Below, one piece after another: positions 1 through 12,190 of a DNA stretch of 64,000 nt. The notes beneath the pieces were generated by a model. That model worked only from the letters and a program-made list of their open reading frames with translations. It searched no databases and had not been told where the DNA came from. The stretch lies in the NCBI GenBank assembly GCA_021442155.1, contig CM038214.1, forward strand, positions 139,104,040 through 139,168,039, written 5' to 3'. The stretch's first letter is position 1. The number at the start of each line of letters is the position of its first letter. The translations under genes were made by a program, and so were the position numbers. This stretch comes from Cymbidium sinense. Its lineage: Eukaryota; Streptophyta; Magnoliopsida; Asparagales; Orchidaceae.

Positions 1-340
1 GCTGGTGCTATTGTCCCGAAAAAGAAGGTCTTCATCTATGAATGTAACTCTACAGGCTTCTTTTGAATAATATGTCTTCTCTCAAATAGCATCAACTGAG
101 CTAAGCATATTTCTGGATCAAGAAGGGCTTTGATCAATGACTCCCTCATCTTTTTGGATAAGATAAGGGCATCATATGCTTGGTTTAGCTGGCAACTTTC
201 TTAGGTGAGTGAGGACATTATAGTCAACTCTAGGCTGATCCTCCATAAGCATATCCATAGGTGGAGCATCCTGTGGAGGGGCTTCTTGATCACTTGAACC
301 AATGACATGTTTACCCTTATCCTGAGGTGCTACCTAGGAG
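1..340 (-). pseudogene. Ty3/gypsy-type polyprotein remnant (region before the protease)
   Basis: Read on the - strand, one frame gives DYNVLTHLRKLPAKPSI. After a one-base shift it continues as YDALILSKKMRESLIKALL and DPE, and further on IDEDLLFRD. This pattern (a V-L-x-H-L-x-x-(I/L)-P-A stretch, then YDAL-x-(L/M)-S-x-x-(L/M)-R-x-(S/A)-L, then a D-E-D-L-L stretch) resembles the linker between gag and the aspartic protease in large plant Ty3/gypsy polyproteins. The assignment rests on remembered family pattern, not on a search. The frame is broken by stops and shifts, so this is a relic. The - orientation matches the LTR-like segment that ends at 11,274, with the coding part lying downstream of the LTR as expected. 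The rest of pol would lie to the left of the window. Confidence 0.45.
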
Positions 341-1069
341 GTAGAACTTTATCACTATGGAGGTTGACTTCAATGACTTTATGAGATGATTTAGTGAAAA
401 GTTCTACCTGCTCATCAGGTTCAACCTACAACTTCTACTATGGGATTATTAGAGTCTGATGTGTCTAAATCAATCTAAATGGGTGAACTGAATGATTCAA
501 GAATGAAAAATCCATTTCTAAATTAGAAGAGAAATGATCATAATTAGAGTTATCATTTTTATTTTGTAGACTTGGAGAGTCTTCGAGAGGAATAAAATCT
601 AGAGTATCAGAAGTGGATAAGATGTAAGTGAAAGCTTTCTTCATTGATTTCTTCTTGGATATAGATACATAATAGAAACTTAATAAATAAGTGAGGTAAG
701 GGGTTTAGTGCTCTTATTCGCTGATATAATGCTCCTGCTGATAGAGGAGGAGCTTGTGGAGGAAGAAGTAGTAGTTGCAAAGGTGGATGGAGTGCTGGAC
801 TTGGACGGTGGTTGTGCTACCATGCTATCTCGGGAAAGTAAGGTGGATTGCTGCTGCTGCTACTGCTAGGCTTCTACCTCCTTCAAGTTGTCTTTAGCAA
901 CTTGCAAACCTTCCTTAGAGTTGGAGGTTTAAGCTGCTTTAGGCACCTAGAAGGGTAACTTTCTAATCTTAGAGATGATTTTCTTGGAGGTTCGGGAAAG
1001 AGAGATATCCCAATCTTCCTCTATCTTGAGAAGATCACTTGTATCCCTTTCCTTTGATTGCTTCAATTA
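341..1069 (-). mobile_element. Decayed interior of the same LTR-type element
   Basis: No coherent frame survives. A short CTG/GCT run lies near 846-868 and would encode glutamines on the - strand. Around it the - strand is rich in serine and threonine codons. Position and strand fit a gag-side part of the element at 1-340, but no domain is recognisable, so the assignment is by context only. Confidence 0.3.
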
Positions 1070-2540
1070 TTGTTGCTTGATTTATCTTTTGATCTTGAGT
1101 CATAACCCACATTTCAACAAATTTGGTTATCTTGAATGGGGTTCAAATTGCATGGAGAGATTTGTAGAATTGGTGAGGAGCCTTGATGTTGGCTTGAATT
1201 TTTTATTTTGATTTGTCCTTTTAAATAAAAACCCTCATTTAACAAATTTAGGTAAGCTAAATGGGGTTCTATTGGAGAGATTTACAATGTGTGGAGAGTA
1301 TTTGCCATTTGATTTTGATTTAGAACATATACTCAACTTATTTAGGTAGGTTGGGTGGGGTTCTAAAATTTGTGGAGAGATTTTCTTAGAGATATTTATG
1401 TTTTGTGCATCTTATTCAAAAATATTGATAGTTTGAAAGACCTCTACTTAGCAAATTTGGGTATGCTAAGAAGAGGTTGTGATTGTTTATTTGAAATATT
1501 TTTTCTTGTGAAGATTTGATTATGTGATATTTTGATTTGAAAATGGGGCTTCTTACTTAACAAATTTGGTATATTAAGTAGAGGCCACTTGTGTTTGATT
1601 TGTGCTTGATGATGAGACTTTCACTTAACAAATTTGATATGTTAAGTGAAAGTCAAATGTGATTGTGAGATAGATTAGCTTTTCTTTGAAGATGGGAGTT
1701 CCACTTAACATATTTGGTTCTATTGAGTGAAAGCAACAAATGTGTTTGAGATATGTTTGTTTTTCTTCTTTGAGAATGAGACACTCACTTAACTAATTTG
1801 GTATGTTAACTAAAAGCTCAAGTATGGTTTGACATGAAAAATTGGATCCTTATTTAACAAATTTAGTATGTTAAAATAAGGATCAAATGTGTGTTGAAAA
1901 GAGACCCTCACTTAACAAATTTGGTATATTAAGTGAAAGTCAAATGTGTTTATGATTTTGAAAATGAAACTCTCACTTAACAAGTTTGGTATGTTAAGTG
2001 AAAGTCAAATGTGTTTATGATTTTGAAAATAAAACTCTCACTTAACAAATTTGGTATGTTAAGTGAAAGTCAAATGTGTTTATGATTTTGAAAATGAAAC
2101 TCTCACTTAGCAAATTTAGTATGTTAAGTGAAGGTCAAATGTGTTTATGATTTTGAAAATTAAACTCTCACTTAAAAAATTTGGCATGTTAAGTGAAAGT
2201 CAAATGTGTTTATGATTTTTTGAAAGAAAAGAACTTATTTAACAAACTTAGGTATGTTAAATGGAGTTCAATTTATTCTTATGATTTTCAAAAAAGGGGT
2301 TCTCATTTGACATACTTGGACTTGTCAAATGAGATACAAATGTGTCTTGAAGTCCAAGATTTTGTCAAGAAGGAGTTCTATCAAACAAATGCAAATGGTG
2401 TCAAATAGAATTCAGTTAGCTTTACCTTCTCCAAGGGAAGGGGAACTCCCATTTGAAAAATTTGGGTATGTCATGTGGGGGGTTAAAATATGTCTTGACT
2501 TCTATTTTGTGTGTATGATTTATTGCTTTTAGGAAAGGGG
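1070..2540. repeat. Hairpin-bearing minisatellite with 65-bp core units
   Basis: From about 1,902 to 2,226 there are five consecutive units of exactly 65 bp. The shared word GTGTTTATGA starts at 1,946, 2,011, 2,076, 2,141 and 2,206. Every unit carries an inverted repeat, CACTTAACA then about 10 bases then TGTTAAGTG, so each could fold into a stem of about 9 bp with a loop centred on AATTTGGTA. Older units of variable length with the same AACAAATTTGG core extend back to about 1,080 and forward to about 2,500. The block lies inside the - strand LTR-type element, between the primer-site-like sequence and the coding scraps. Open frames here only reflect the repeat. Confidence 0.85.
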
Positions 2541-3185
2541 GAAAACTTCAACTCTAGCACATGTGAAGTATGCTAAGTTGATTTTCAATTTTATATTATG
2601 ATTTAATTCAAAATAGAATCTCCATCCAACAAATTTGAGTGTGTGGGATGGGGATAGCTAATTCAAAGAAAATGTGCTTTTCAAAAAGACATTAAAAATG
2701 GTTGATTTTGATTTTGAAAAGAACCTCCATGTAGTAATCATAGGATTTATTAAACGAGGGTTGGTTATATGTGTTTTGTGCCTTTTGAAAATTTCTTAGA
2801 AATTTTTGAGTAAAGATCTCTTATTATGTGGATTTTGAAAAAGTGCTTTTGGAAAGACATGTTATTTTGTAGAAGAGTTTTATTTTCTTATTGTTCATGG
2901 GATGAACCTTGCCTCATCATTAGGATGGTGAAGAGGTTCTTAATTTTGGTCATCTCCTTTGTTTGATTAATTTAAATTTTCACCTATTGGGGGAACCCAA
3001 TAGGGATTTTAAGACTTACACAGAGTGTGGTCCTAAAACCTATAGAATATTGGCGAGCTTTGCTTAAGGATGAAATAAGCTAAGTGCTAACAGAAAGAAT
3101 AATAGTCTCAAGCCTATATAAAATATAAGTCCACTATTGATACTTAGAGATAATAATTGTCTACTAAAGATGGAGAGAGTAACCG
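2541..3185. mobile_element. Uncharacterised leader region of the LTR-type element
   Basis: AT-rich single-copy-looking DNA between the minisatellite and the primer-site-like sequence. I see no frame, repeat or RNA gene in it. Its place, downstream of the putative primer site on the - strand, suggests untranslated leader. Confidence 0.3.
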
Positions 3186-3203
3186 TCCCTAGCGAAGACG
3201 CCA
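3186..3203 (-). promoter_or_regulatory. Putative tRNA primer-binding site of the LTR element
   Basis: The - strand reads TGGCGTCTTCGCTAGGGA. It matches 13 of 18 positions of the TGGCGCCGTTGCCGGGGA site that I recall from Athila/Tat-type plant Ty3/gypsy elements. It is preceded on the same strand by a T-run, also usual for those elements. If real, it marks the inner edge of a 5' LTR lying to its right on the + map. The match is imperfect and unique in the window, so it remains tentative. Confidence 0.4.
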
Positions 3204-6200
3204 GAAAAATCTATGGTATTTATTTTTGGGATGTTGGACACCATACAGATCTTAGGGGTACTTATTATAGTGATCGCATATGACATTAAGGAATGATGTA
3301 CTATCTCGAGAGAAAGAAATCACCACCCTATAATGGACTTAATCACCTAATAAGAACTCCTAAGGCATGATGGGTCTTTGAATGTACCAAAGATTTTCCC
3401 TTACTTTATATGAAAAAGTAAAGTAAGGTTTATTTTAAGCACATTAAGTTCCCTATGGAGGTAAGGCCCCATAGTTAATTACATCTTAAAGGAAGTGAAT
3501 CCTTTAAGAATACTCTCGATTAAAGTAGAAATTAAAGTCTCCAAAGATTTCAAGGGAAGACTATCAAGGGATTGGCTATGGTGGAAAATTAAATGAGATG
3601 GATCAAAAGGAGAAGACTTATTTTTGGAATCTAAAGGGAGAAAATAGGAAATGCTCATGATACTAGAAAGCCTAGTGAGCAATCCAATCTATCCTATGGT
3701 TGGGCTTTATATTTTTGAAATGGATTAGAGTTAATTATTTGAGTTCACTTTTTATTAGAATACTAGGACTTATAATCCCACAATATAAGATTGTGGAAAT
3801 TCCTAAGAGGTGAGGATTTATGCTTGCAGCATGATGAAAATAGGTACCTCAGATCCTAAGCTAAGGAGCTTTGGTATTAATGATAAGCATTTCCTAAATC
3901 TAAGTGAAAGGTGGACATAATGGTCTACCTATACAAGAAAGGATAGACCGTCTGACTATTGGACTTACAACCACAAGGAGTGGCCACCAACTAACACCTC
4001 CTACGCTTTAAATCCATGTGGGCAAGTCTTATGATTTGCAAGATGGCTAGACTATTGTTTATTTAGAAAAGAGACTAAGTCCTTAAACTCACTCCCTAAG
4101 CGACTAGAGCATGAATAGTATGAATTCATGACTTAATCTAATGCAAATTTTATCAAATTTATTTAATTATTTTGGACTCTTTATTTTGACACAAGCTATG
4201 CGATTTTGTATGCCCAAATGAACTAAAACTTGAGTATGGGCTAAATCAAGAGAGAAAGGGGTGTTCTTCTATCAAAGTCTCTCATGGTTAAGCCTTTATT
4301 CTCTCGCATAGATGGAAGCCCCCTTTTAATAAGAGTGGAAGAATATGACATGCATGATGTTATACATACAATCATCCAACTAAGGGGTTGCTAAATATTT
4401 TGTTATCTTGATTTAATTCCTAGACTTTTATGTGAGGTTATGAATTATTTTAAATTTTAATTATGAGTTATTAATTGGGGTATAAAATTTTATTTTATAT
4501 TAAGATCCTACCGCATCCAGGCCACACATTCAAACATCAAACATGAAGAAACTAGGGAAAGCATGCAATTCTAGTGCACAATCTAAACACAATATCAAAT
4601 AATATTATAGACTACCATAAAAGAGTAAAAGGCCAATACGGTTGGGTTCTGCTGTACACCCCGAATAGAGAAATAAAGATGGATAGCCAAGCTCTACCCT
4701 TATACAACCCAGATTACAGAAATAATACATGCTATGGGGGTATTCTTTTTCTTCATTTCATCCTTCTCTTCTTTTTGATTTGATTTGCTCCAAAGACATC
4801 ACAGGGCACCCTAGGGATTGAGCCTTTCTCATCCTAATCCCCCATAACAATAATCATAATTCCTAATGCAAAATTACATTGAAAATAGTAAAAGTAAATC
4901 TAGCAACATGTTTCAAAATAAATGTTAGCTAAACACACCATACAACCCAAGCAGTTATATGAATAATTTGGATTTAGCACCCCACACATGGGAAACCAAG
5001 CCCACTTGTTCTAACATGAGTTATGCTTAGGGGATAAGCAACTTGCACAACAAATGCATTTATATTTTTATTATAGTGGCTCTCAAGTACAACCTGCTAT
5101 AGAAAATATGATTAGCCTAATCACGGCCTACCATTCAGTCTACGAGGCATATATCCTAACATCCAGTCTAAAATATTACATCAAAAAAAACACAACATCA
5201 TACAAACAATGCCCTAACTTAGCACTAGAAGTGGTGACCTAATATTCTAATATGTTTGCTTAAGGCTTGTGTGGAAAGACTTTGCTATGCTTCTTTAGTT
5301 CCAGTTTCAATTTGAAGTTTGAATTTGTTTAAATTTTATCAGGTGATTTCTGTTTAAATGATTTAATGATTTTTATTCATTTTTATTTCACTTTAATTCG
5401 GTCAAAATGATGTTCATGTTTTCAAGAATGAAGAGTAGAATGAATTCTAATTGTAGACAGAACTAACCCTATTCTACATCCTAACTCCTAAAGAGACTAA
5501 CTAAGTTCCTTAAGTATCTTGATTAGCCCATTTGAGTTTGTGTAATTAATTTGATTTCATTTATTTGATTTAGATTTTAGAATTTGAGTTTATTTAATCT
5601 TTATGTATTTTTGATTGATTAATTTTAGATTAAATGTGTTGATTAATCAAATCATAATAATTCAATATCCTTAATATCTAATGAAGTTTAATTTTTTTTA
5701 AATCCATGTACTTTTTGATTGATTAATTTTAGATTAACTGTGTTGATTTAATTAAATATTGATAATTCAATATTTTTAATGTCTAATGAAGTTTAAGATT
5801 GTTTAAATCCATGTATTTTTGAATGATTAATTTTTAATTAGATGTTCAATTTAATTAAATCTTGATAATTCAATATCCTTTTAAGTTAATATCTAACTCT
5901 TTTCTCTGATTATAATTATGTGATTTAATTTTATGTTTATTTTATTTTATTTTGGTTCATTTTTAGTTTGATTGGGTTAGATTAATTGAGATTTTTTTTA
6001 TTTTAATTGAGTTTGATTCTTTGTAATTAGAATTTTAATTTTAATCTCATCCATTTGCCATGTTTATCAAAGTTTGGTTTGTACTTTGATTTCATAGATT
6101 GGATAGTTAATTAGTTTATCTCATTTAAGTAAGTTGAATGAGATTTGAGTTGATTACATATTAAATTGATGAGAGACTTTCTTTATTTGATTTAATTTTA

Positions 6201-7179
6201 TTTGATTAGCTTTATTGATCTATTGGTTTGCTTAGCTTCAGTGTGATTATTAGTTTAATTAAGAAGTATGTTTAGGTTAATTATTAGATTAAATAAAGAT
6301 TTGTTTAATTTTTAATTTGGTTTCATATTTGTTTAGGTTGATGATGTAATTAATGACTTAATGATTTAAGTTTAATTTAGGATTTGATTGGCATTTAATT
6401 ACATTTTAATTATGTTCAAATTTATGTTTAATTAAACTTAAGTTTAATATGATTAATTTGATTAACTTAATTATCTTATTTAAGAGGTGTGATCAATTAT
6501 TAAATTAAATAATGATTTGTTTAATTTTTAATACGATTTTATATTTATTTAAGTTAATGATGTAATTAATGACTTAATGATTTAAGTTTAAATTAGGATT
6601 TGATTGGCATTTAATTGCATTTTTATGTTTGATTAAGCTTAAGTTTAATATAATTAATTTGATTAACTTAATTAGTTTATTTAATAGGCGTGATCAAATT
6701 AATTAGTAGATTAATTAAGTTTTTGATTTGAATTAATTTTAATGTGATCTATAAAGTTAATTTGGTTCATTAAGATGATAGATTAATTCATTAAGCTTGC
6801 ATTAATTAAATGTTTAATTAATTAAGTTTGATTGGAGGTAACTAAAGTTTTAAAACATCAGATTAATTAAAGGTTTGTTTAATTAGAGATTATGGACTTA
6901 ATTACCCATATATGCGTGATTTGATTCAGTTAAGTGTTTTACTTAAGTTTGATTTGATTAAAGGATTATTTGTTTATTTTATTTCAATTAAGTTTGAGTA
7001 TTTATGGTTAGAGTTTTATATAATTTGATTCATTTATTATGTTTATTTAATTTCAATAACGTGTTTGATTTAGTTATTAGGTTGAAATATTTAGTGATTG
7101 AGTAACTCTCTTATTCCAAATAGAATGATTTAGATATTAAATTAAATAAGTTCACTTTAGCTTCATTTAGTTTGATTTG
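3204..7179 (-). mobile_element. AT-rich LTR-like or inserted DNA, no gene seen
   Basis: About 4 kb without a usable frame. From 5,250 to 7,180 it is dominated by TTAATT, TTTGATT and TTTAAT words, which gives a drifting, low-complexity look. From 3,200 to 5,250 composition is more even but no domain or repeat is recognisable. If the sequence at 3,186-3,203 is a true primer site, all of this belongs to one very long LTR (about 8 kb), or to an LTR enlarged by later insertions. The related copy at 46,433-51,536 shows no clear match to this part. Confidence 0.3.
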
Positions 7180-8703
7180 GTTTAAGGAATGTGAAAGAGA
7201 TTTGCTAATCCTAACCCCATTCCCCATGTGTGAGTTAATTTGGTTTAATGAAGAGTTGTTAAGTTGATTTTTATGGTTTAATTAGGTTTAGGTGTAAAAT
7301 AAATGAATTAATTAACCCTTACTTATATCACCTTAAGTTAATTAACTAATTAATAATGAGCCAATAAAATACGCATATGCTTTGGAAATAAGATCAGCAA
7401 TGATCCTATGAAAATAAAAGGGACTAATGCAATTAAACTAAAGGGGTTAATTAAGTACTCTTATAACCCTCCCACACATGTAGGCTAGTTTTAATTTCCT
7501 TAGAATTCTCTTAAGTTGTTGAACACCTAAGAATCTATCCAAGAAACTTAATTAGGCAAGTTCTAGAATGGTTATGATTTCAATTTGATTAATCAAGCCA
7601 TTTAATTATTGAATTAAACTATTAATTAATCTCAAATTAGTTAATCTCATCTCCAGTGAAATGAACTTAGGGAAAAGAATGGAAAAGAGGTTCCAATCTC
7701 ATTCCACATGTCCATCCACTGCCTCACAATGATTAGCAAGCTTAGTTAATGATTTTTCTTATTGTTTAGAATATTAATTAATCACATAATTAATTAAGAG
7801 ACTAATTAAGGCTAAGACAAGAAATAACCCTAATTAACCAAGCAATAATTCACAAGAAAATGGTGGAAGATAGAGGTCATCCCAAGAATCAACTTCAGAA
7901 AGTTTGGAATTATTTACTTTGGTAATTAGAGATTACTTAAGCTAATTAAGTTTTCAATTAAACCCAAATTAAGCCTTAATTATTATTTAAAATTAATTAG
8001 AATTGATTTTAAATTATGCCCCTCTAAAATACCTTTAAAATGAGCCCTCATTTATATTTTTTGGATTTTTTAGGATTAGTTATGAATTTCCAAAGTTTCA
8101 ACTCATTTAACAAAATTTTATAAGGTATACTTATTTGTTTAATTAAAATAGATCATTTGAACTTCTAAATTCAATATCTTTCGATCTAGCTATCATTTTA
8201 TCTTGAAATTTTTATGGTAGGTAGATTTTAAGCCTTATTTCAATCTCTAAAAAATTCACATCAATCAGACTTGTATTTTTAGAGTAATTAATGATCTTTT
8301 AATTTCACTAAAACTTAAATTAAGCTCAAACCATTCATTGGAATTTGGAGATTATTGATTCATTTGATTCCTCTTAGAAAGACAGGTTCAACGCCCTTAT
8401 TTGTCATTTTTCATTAAATATTTTATTTTTTCAAAGTTTCAGGACACTTAAATAAATTTTAAAATAAAAAATAAGCATTTTCCCACTTAACCCGCTTAGC
8501 AAGCGAGCAATGATGACAATGCGGTGGCCGCGATAAGGCGTTGTCCGCATGGCACATGGTGCCACACGGCTTTGTGCGATTGGCCCACGTGGTGCCGCAT
8601 CAGCCGATGAGTGAGAAATCGCATGACATAGGATCATGATGTGTAGATCAGCGTGGACCATCCTATCATGGATTGGACGGTCAGATTGATCCACATGATA
8701 TGG

Positions 8704-8808
8704 ACCGCACAATCCATAGATCCAAACCACATGATCGTGAATCTGAATCGCACAATCATGAATCTGAATCGTGCGATTATGGATCCAAACCGCACAGTCA
8801 TGGATTCG
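8704..8808. repeat. 21-bp tandem repeat inside LTR-like copy I
   Basis: Five units of 21 bp lie end to end at 8,704, 8,725, 8,746, 8,767 and 8,788. They alternate between words such as AATCGCACAATCATGAATCTG and diverged relatives. A sixth, weaker unit may precede them. Because 21 is a multiple of three, the - strand reads as a seven-residue repeat with an I-H-D/N core, which explains the open frames on both strands here. The flanks (8,480-8,700) are unusually GC-rich for the region. The inverted copy near 49.1-49.4 kb has no such repeat. Confidence 0.8.
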
Positions 8809-9639
8809 AATGGTGGGATTGGATGGCTGGTGGGAAATTTGGTGAAACACCGTTCATCCGATGGGATTTTTCATTATTTTGAACCAAATTTCTTCCAATT
8901 TGGCTCATTTTCATGGCAATTTTCACCAAAAAATCTCTCGATTCATATTAAGACTAAATATAATAAAAAATATAGGGCTTCTCTAAGAAAATTCCTAAAT
9001 CATCCAAGAATTGACATAAATAGAAGTTTCTAAGGAACTAAAGTTTTGGAAAGGTTTCTGACGGCTGTGAAGATCTGAGCAAGCTCCTAGGTGCAAGAGG
9101 AAGCTTTGGAATGTGTGTATTCTTTGCCTTCACTTCAGAATGTTGTTTTTTCTGGTGCTTGTTGATTCCTCATAGGAATCCACCCGATTTTGATGTTTTT
9201 GGCTCAAGAGAGGTGGGGAAGTGGTGGTTGGTTTCTTTTGGGAGCTCTTGGGGGTTGAATAGTGGTAAGAGGAAGAGGAATGAAACCTCATTTCCCCCTC
9301 CTTTAATAGTGGCAAAAAATCCTCTTTTTTTTGAATTTTTGGCTCCAAAGTGTTCTTATTTTGCTTCGAGTGATTGGGATGGATGATGGATTGATTGAGG
9401 ACTTTAGATTTTTGCTCCAAAGTCCTCTTTTGTTGCCATATGATCAGCTCCATTGAATGCAAATATTGGGGAGGAGGTGAATGCATGTGATTAGGAGAAT
9501 TAAATAAGGTTGGGTGAAATCCTATATGGGGGAGGATCCATGAGGGATTTAGTTTGGTTGGGCTAATTTTTGGCAGATCCCAAATGGGTTTTGGTTGGGT
9601 TTGATCAGCCCCCAATGGGTCATGGCTTAGTTTCAAGGG

Positions 9640-10460
9640 ATTTGGCTCAATTTGGGTCATATGGGTCATATTGGGTCATATTAGGTTAGGTTGATCAACT
9701 GGTCAAATTGGGTCAAACCAAGGCTTAGTTTAGGTTCAATTGATAATTTGAAGAGTTTTGGTATGAACAATTTGATTTAATTTGGCTTAGAATTGATTTT
9801 GGCGCATTTGGAATCAAATGGGTCAAATGAGTCAAATTGACCAATTTGACCAAAATTGGCCAAATTGGCTTGGGTTATGGGTTAATTCATGTTCAATTGG
9901 CTAATTGAAGATGAATGTGGTGTTTTGTTCAAATCAATTTGGATTCAATTTAGATTTAGGACAAATTGACCCTTTAGGCCAATTTGGGCTAGGTTGGGTC
10001 AAGTTGACCAATTTGTCAAATTAGGCTCAATTATGATTTTGGTCAAGTTCAATAATCAATTTGGAATGAACTTGAGCCATTGGTTGCAATCAATTTGGCT
10101 TAGATCATGATTTGACCAATTTGGTCCTTTAGGCCAATTTGGGTCAACTTGGAACGAATGGCCAATTGGGCTTATTTTGGCTCAATCGGTGGTCAAGTAA
10201 TATTTAAATATTGATTTTGGGATGATTCAAATCATTGGTTTCAATCAATTTTATGTAGGATGAGTTTTGGTTCATTTTGACTAAGGGTTGACTTGGTCAA
10301 ATGACTAAGTTGACTTGGTTTGACCCATTTGATTGTAATTGATAATCCCGGGGTGATCAACAATCATGGTAGAATATTTTGGTGAGCTTAGTTTAATCCA
10401 ATTTGGGTTGTATTGGAAGTTGGCTCAAATGGGTCCTTTAGGTCACTTTGGGTCAAGTGG
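9640..10460. repeat. GGTCAA/TTGACC-dense part of LTR-like copy I
   Basis: Short words such as TTGACC, GGTCAA, CAATTTGG and GGGTCA recur dozens of times in irregular order, giving a scrambled minisatellite rather than a clean tandem array. The inverted copy has the same character at about 47,430-48,130, so it is an old property of the element. TTGACC/T is the core of the W-box bound by plant WRKY factors, but repetition alone could produce the matches. Confidence 0.6.
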
Positions 10461-11432
10461 ACCTAAGTGGGTCAATTAGTTTGGTTTTAGTTTGATTTGG
10501 GTTTATTTGAACTTATATATGAGCCCTGGATTGAAATATAAATTCAACAACAATCAATTTGTAGTATAAAGGATTTTAGCTCATTTGAAATTTTCAAGTC
10601 AAAAGGGCTTGGTTGGGTTTGACTTGGGTTGGGTTCGATTTGATTTGATGATTGTAGGTTTCATTTATATTTGGGTAGATAATTGAATGAATGATTGATT
10701 CAAGAGAAAATCCATTGGTTTTGAGTTGATTTGGATAGGATTTGGCTAAATCCATGAAATTGGCTTAAGAATTTTGATTTAGGTTTGGATCATGGTTTGA
10801 AGTTGAGTTTGAGTTTGAATTTGATAAATTGACCGGAGGGTTGAATTGATCTTTGAGAAAATCAATTGAATTTGGATTGATTTAGATTTGTCTAAGTCTA
10901 AATCCATAAGATAATCATAGCACTTAAGAAGGATTTTGATTTGACTTGATTTTGGGTTTCAATCATTTGGAGTCAAATTTGGAATTAGATTTAGAATTGG
11001 AGTTTGAATTTGAATTTGAATTCATTTAAGATTTGAATCTGGGTTCGATTTGAGAAGGTGTATATGGAGTGGGTTTAGGCTATAGGATAGGTGATTTCCT
11101 TAAGCTCTAAGGCATATCCTAATCCTATGGTTAACCTTTCTAAGTCTCTAGGCTTAGGTTAAGTGTTCACCTAATCACTAGAAGTGTCTTATGAATAAGG
11201 AGTTCTTATTGTCTAGGAGAGTCCTAAGTCTAAGAAGAGGAGGTTAAGAGCTCACTCCAAAAGTGAGGTCAACACATGTACTACAGAACCATTGATGTTT
11301 ATATTAAAAAAATGTGTAAGTTCTTAACTCTTTTTTGGTAGAGAGAGTGGCTTGAATATTAATCCTGATAAAAGTTGATTTATTACTAGCTCTTATATTT
11401 CCTTACCTAAGATCAATGTTATCAAGATTATT

Positions 11433-12190
11433 ATGAGCTTTTCGCATCAAATTCTCCCTATCAAGTATTTGGGGAATCCTTTATATAGAGGAACGAAAAG
11501 ATCTTCTTTATTTGATGAAGTCATTCAAAAAATAAATAAGAAACCCTCCTCTTGGGAATTTCATTTACTTTCCTTTGGTGCTAGACTTATCCTGATCAAA
11601 AGTACCCTTTGCTCTCGGCCTCTGTATCTCTTGTCTACTATTGTTCCTACCTATTCTATTATTAAAAGGATTAATAGAATTTTTAATTAATTTTTTTGGG
11701 GTTCTAACTCTTCTTCCAAAAGATTACATTGGGCTAGTTGGCACAATTGTTATGGTCCAATGAAGGTGGCTTGGGTTGCAAAATATTAGAGGATTCTATT
11801 AACTATTTTTCATATAGAATGTGGTAAAATTTTATAAATAACCATAATTACTAGTCTAAGTTTATGCATGCCAAATATTGTCAGGGAAAACATCCCCTCA
11901 TTTGTGCTTTCAAATATGGGGATTCTCCTGTGGAGAAGACTTTGTATTATGAAATGGAATGCTGAGAACTTAATTTCTTAGTGTGTCAATTCTGGTTCCT
12001 CTTTCTTTTGGAAAGACAATTGGCTGGGGCAGGGCTCTATTGATTCCTTGCTCAATACTCATTACACTATGATACTTAAGATTAATTAGTTAATTACTCA
12101 CAATAAATGGGATATAGCTCAATTAAATATCCTTGTCCCTAATGTGATAGTTGACCAAATCCAAAAAATTTTGTTCTTTCCCTAATGAAC
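11433..12190 (+). pseudogene. LINE A: RT thumb/connection region, decayed
   Basis: The frame gives LPIKYLGNPLYRG, then SSWEFHLLSFGARLILIKS and RPLYLLSTI. This is the hallmark of the region after the palm in plant L1 reverse transcriptases (K-Y-L-G-x-P-L, then W-x-x-x-L-L-S-x-x-G-R-x-x-L-I-K-S). It is followed by FFWGSN and by NSGSSFFW-K-D-NWLGQGS, the usual W-x-D-x-W-x-G stretch. Stops interrupt it after the first 85 codons and frames change several times. It encoded part of the replication enzyme and cannot now make it. Confidence 0.85.

Larger units (their letters stand above)
7180..11274 (-). mobile_element. LTR-like segment, copy I (inverted relative at 46,433)
   Basis: Reverse-complemented, the right end begins TGTTGACCTCACTTTTGG. 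It can be followed against the + strand from 46,433 through about 4 kb: the first 190 bases match closely, then a GGTCAA/TTGACC-rich part, and then the words CACACATGG...AATGGG...TTAG near 7,200-7,230 pair with 50,380-50,430. The end reads CA on the + strand (TG on the -), as expected of an LTR terminus. It abuts LINE sequence at once, so the element sits inside LINE copy A. Divergence between the copies is clear and includes local gaps, so both are old. No protein is encoded. Whether this is a 5' LTR, as the - strand polyprotein scrap at the far left suggests, or an unusual element is not settled. Confidence 0.65.

Noticed and set aside
1900..2226. CRISPR-like array
   Set aside because: Units are contiguous 65-bp repeats with no variable spacers, in plant retroelement DNA.
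3479..3682. 67-codon - strand frame and similar short frames at 4,574, 5,054 and 50,868
   Set aside because: Length expected by chance in AT-rich DNA. No motif, and not kept in the related copy.
8431..9033. Overlapping 126-139 codon frames on both strands
   Set aside because: Produced by the 21-bp tandem repeat, which has no stop in several frames.
9130..9669. 179-codon frame on the - strand
   Set aside because: Low-complexity Pro/Thr/Ser/Asn composition from GGTCAA-type repeats. No domain, and no counterpart frame in LTR-like copy II.
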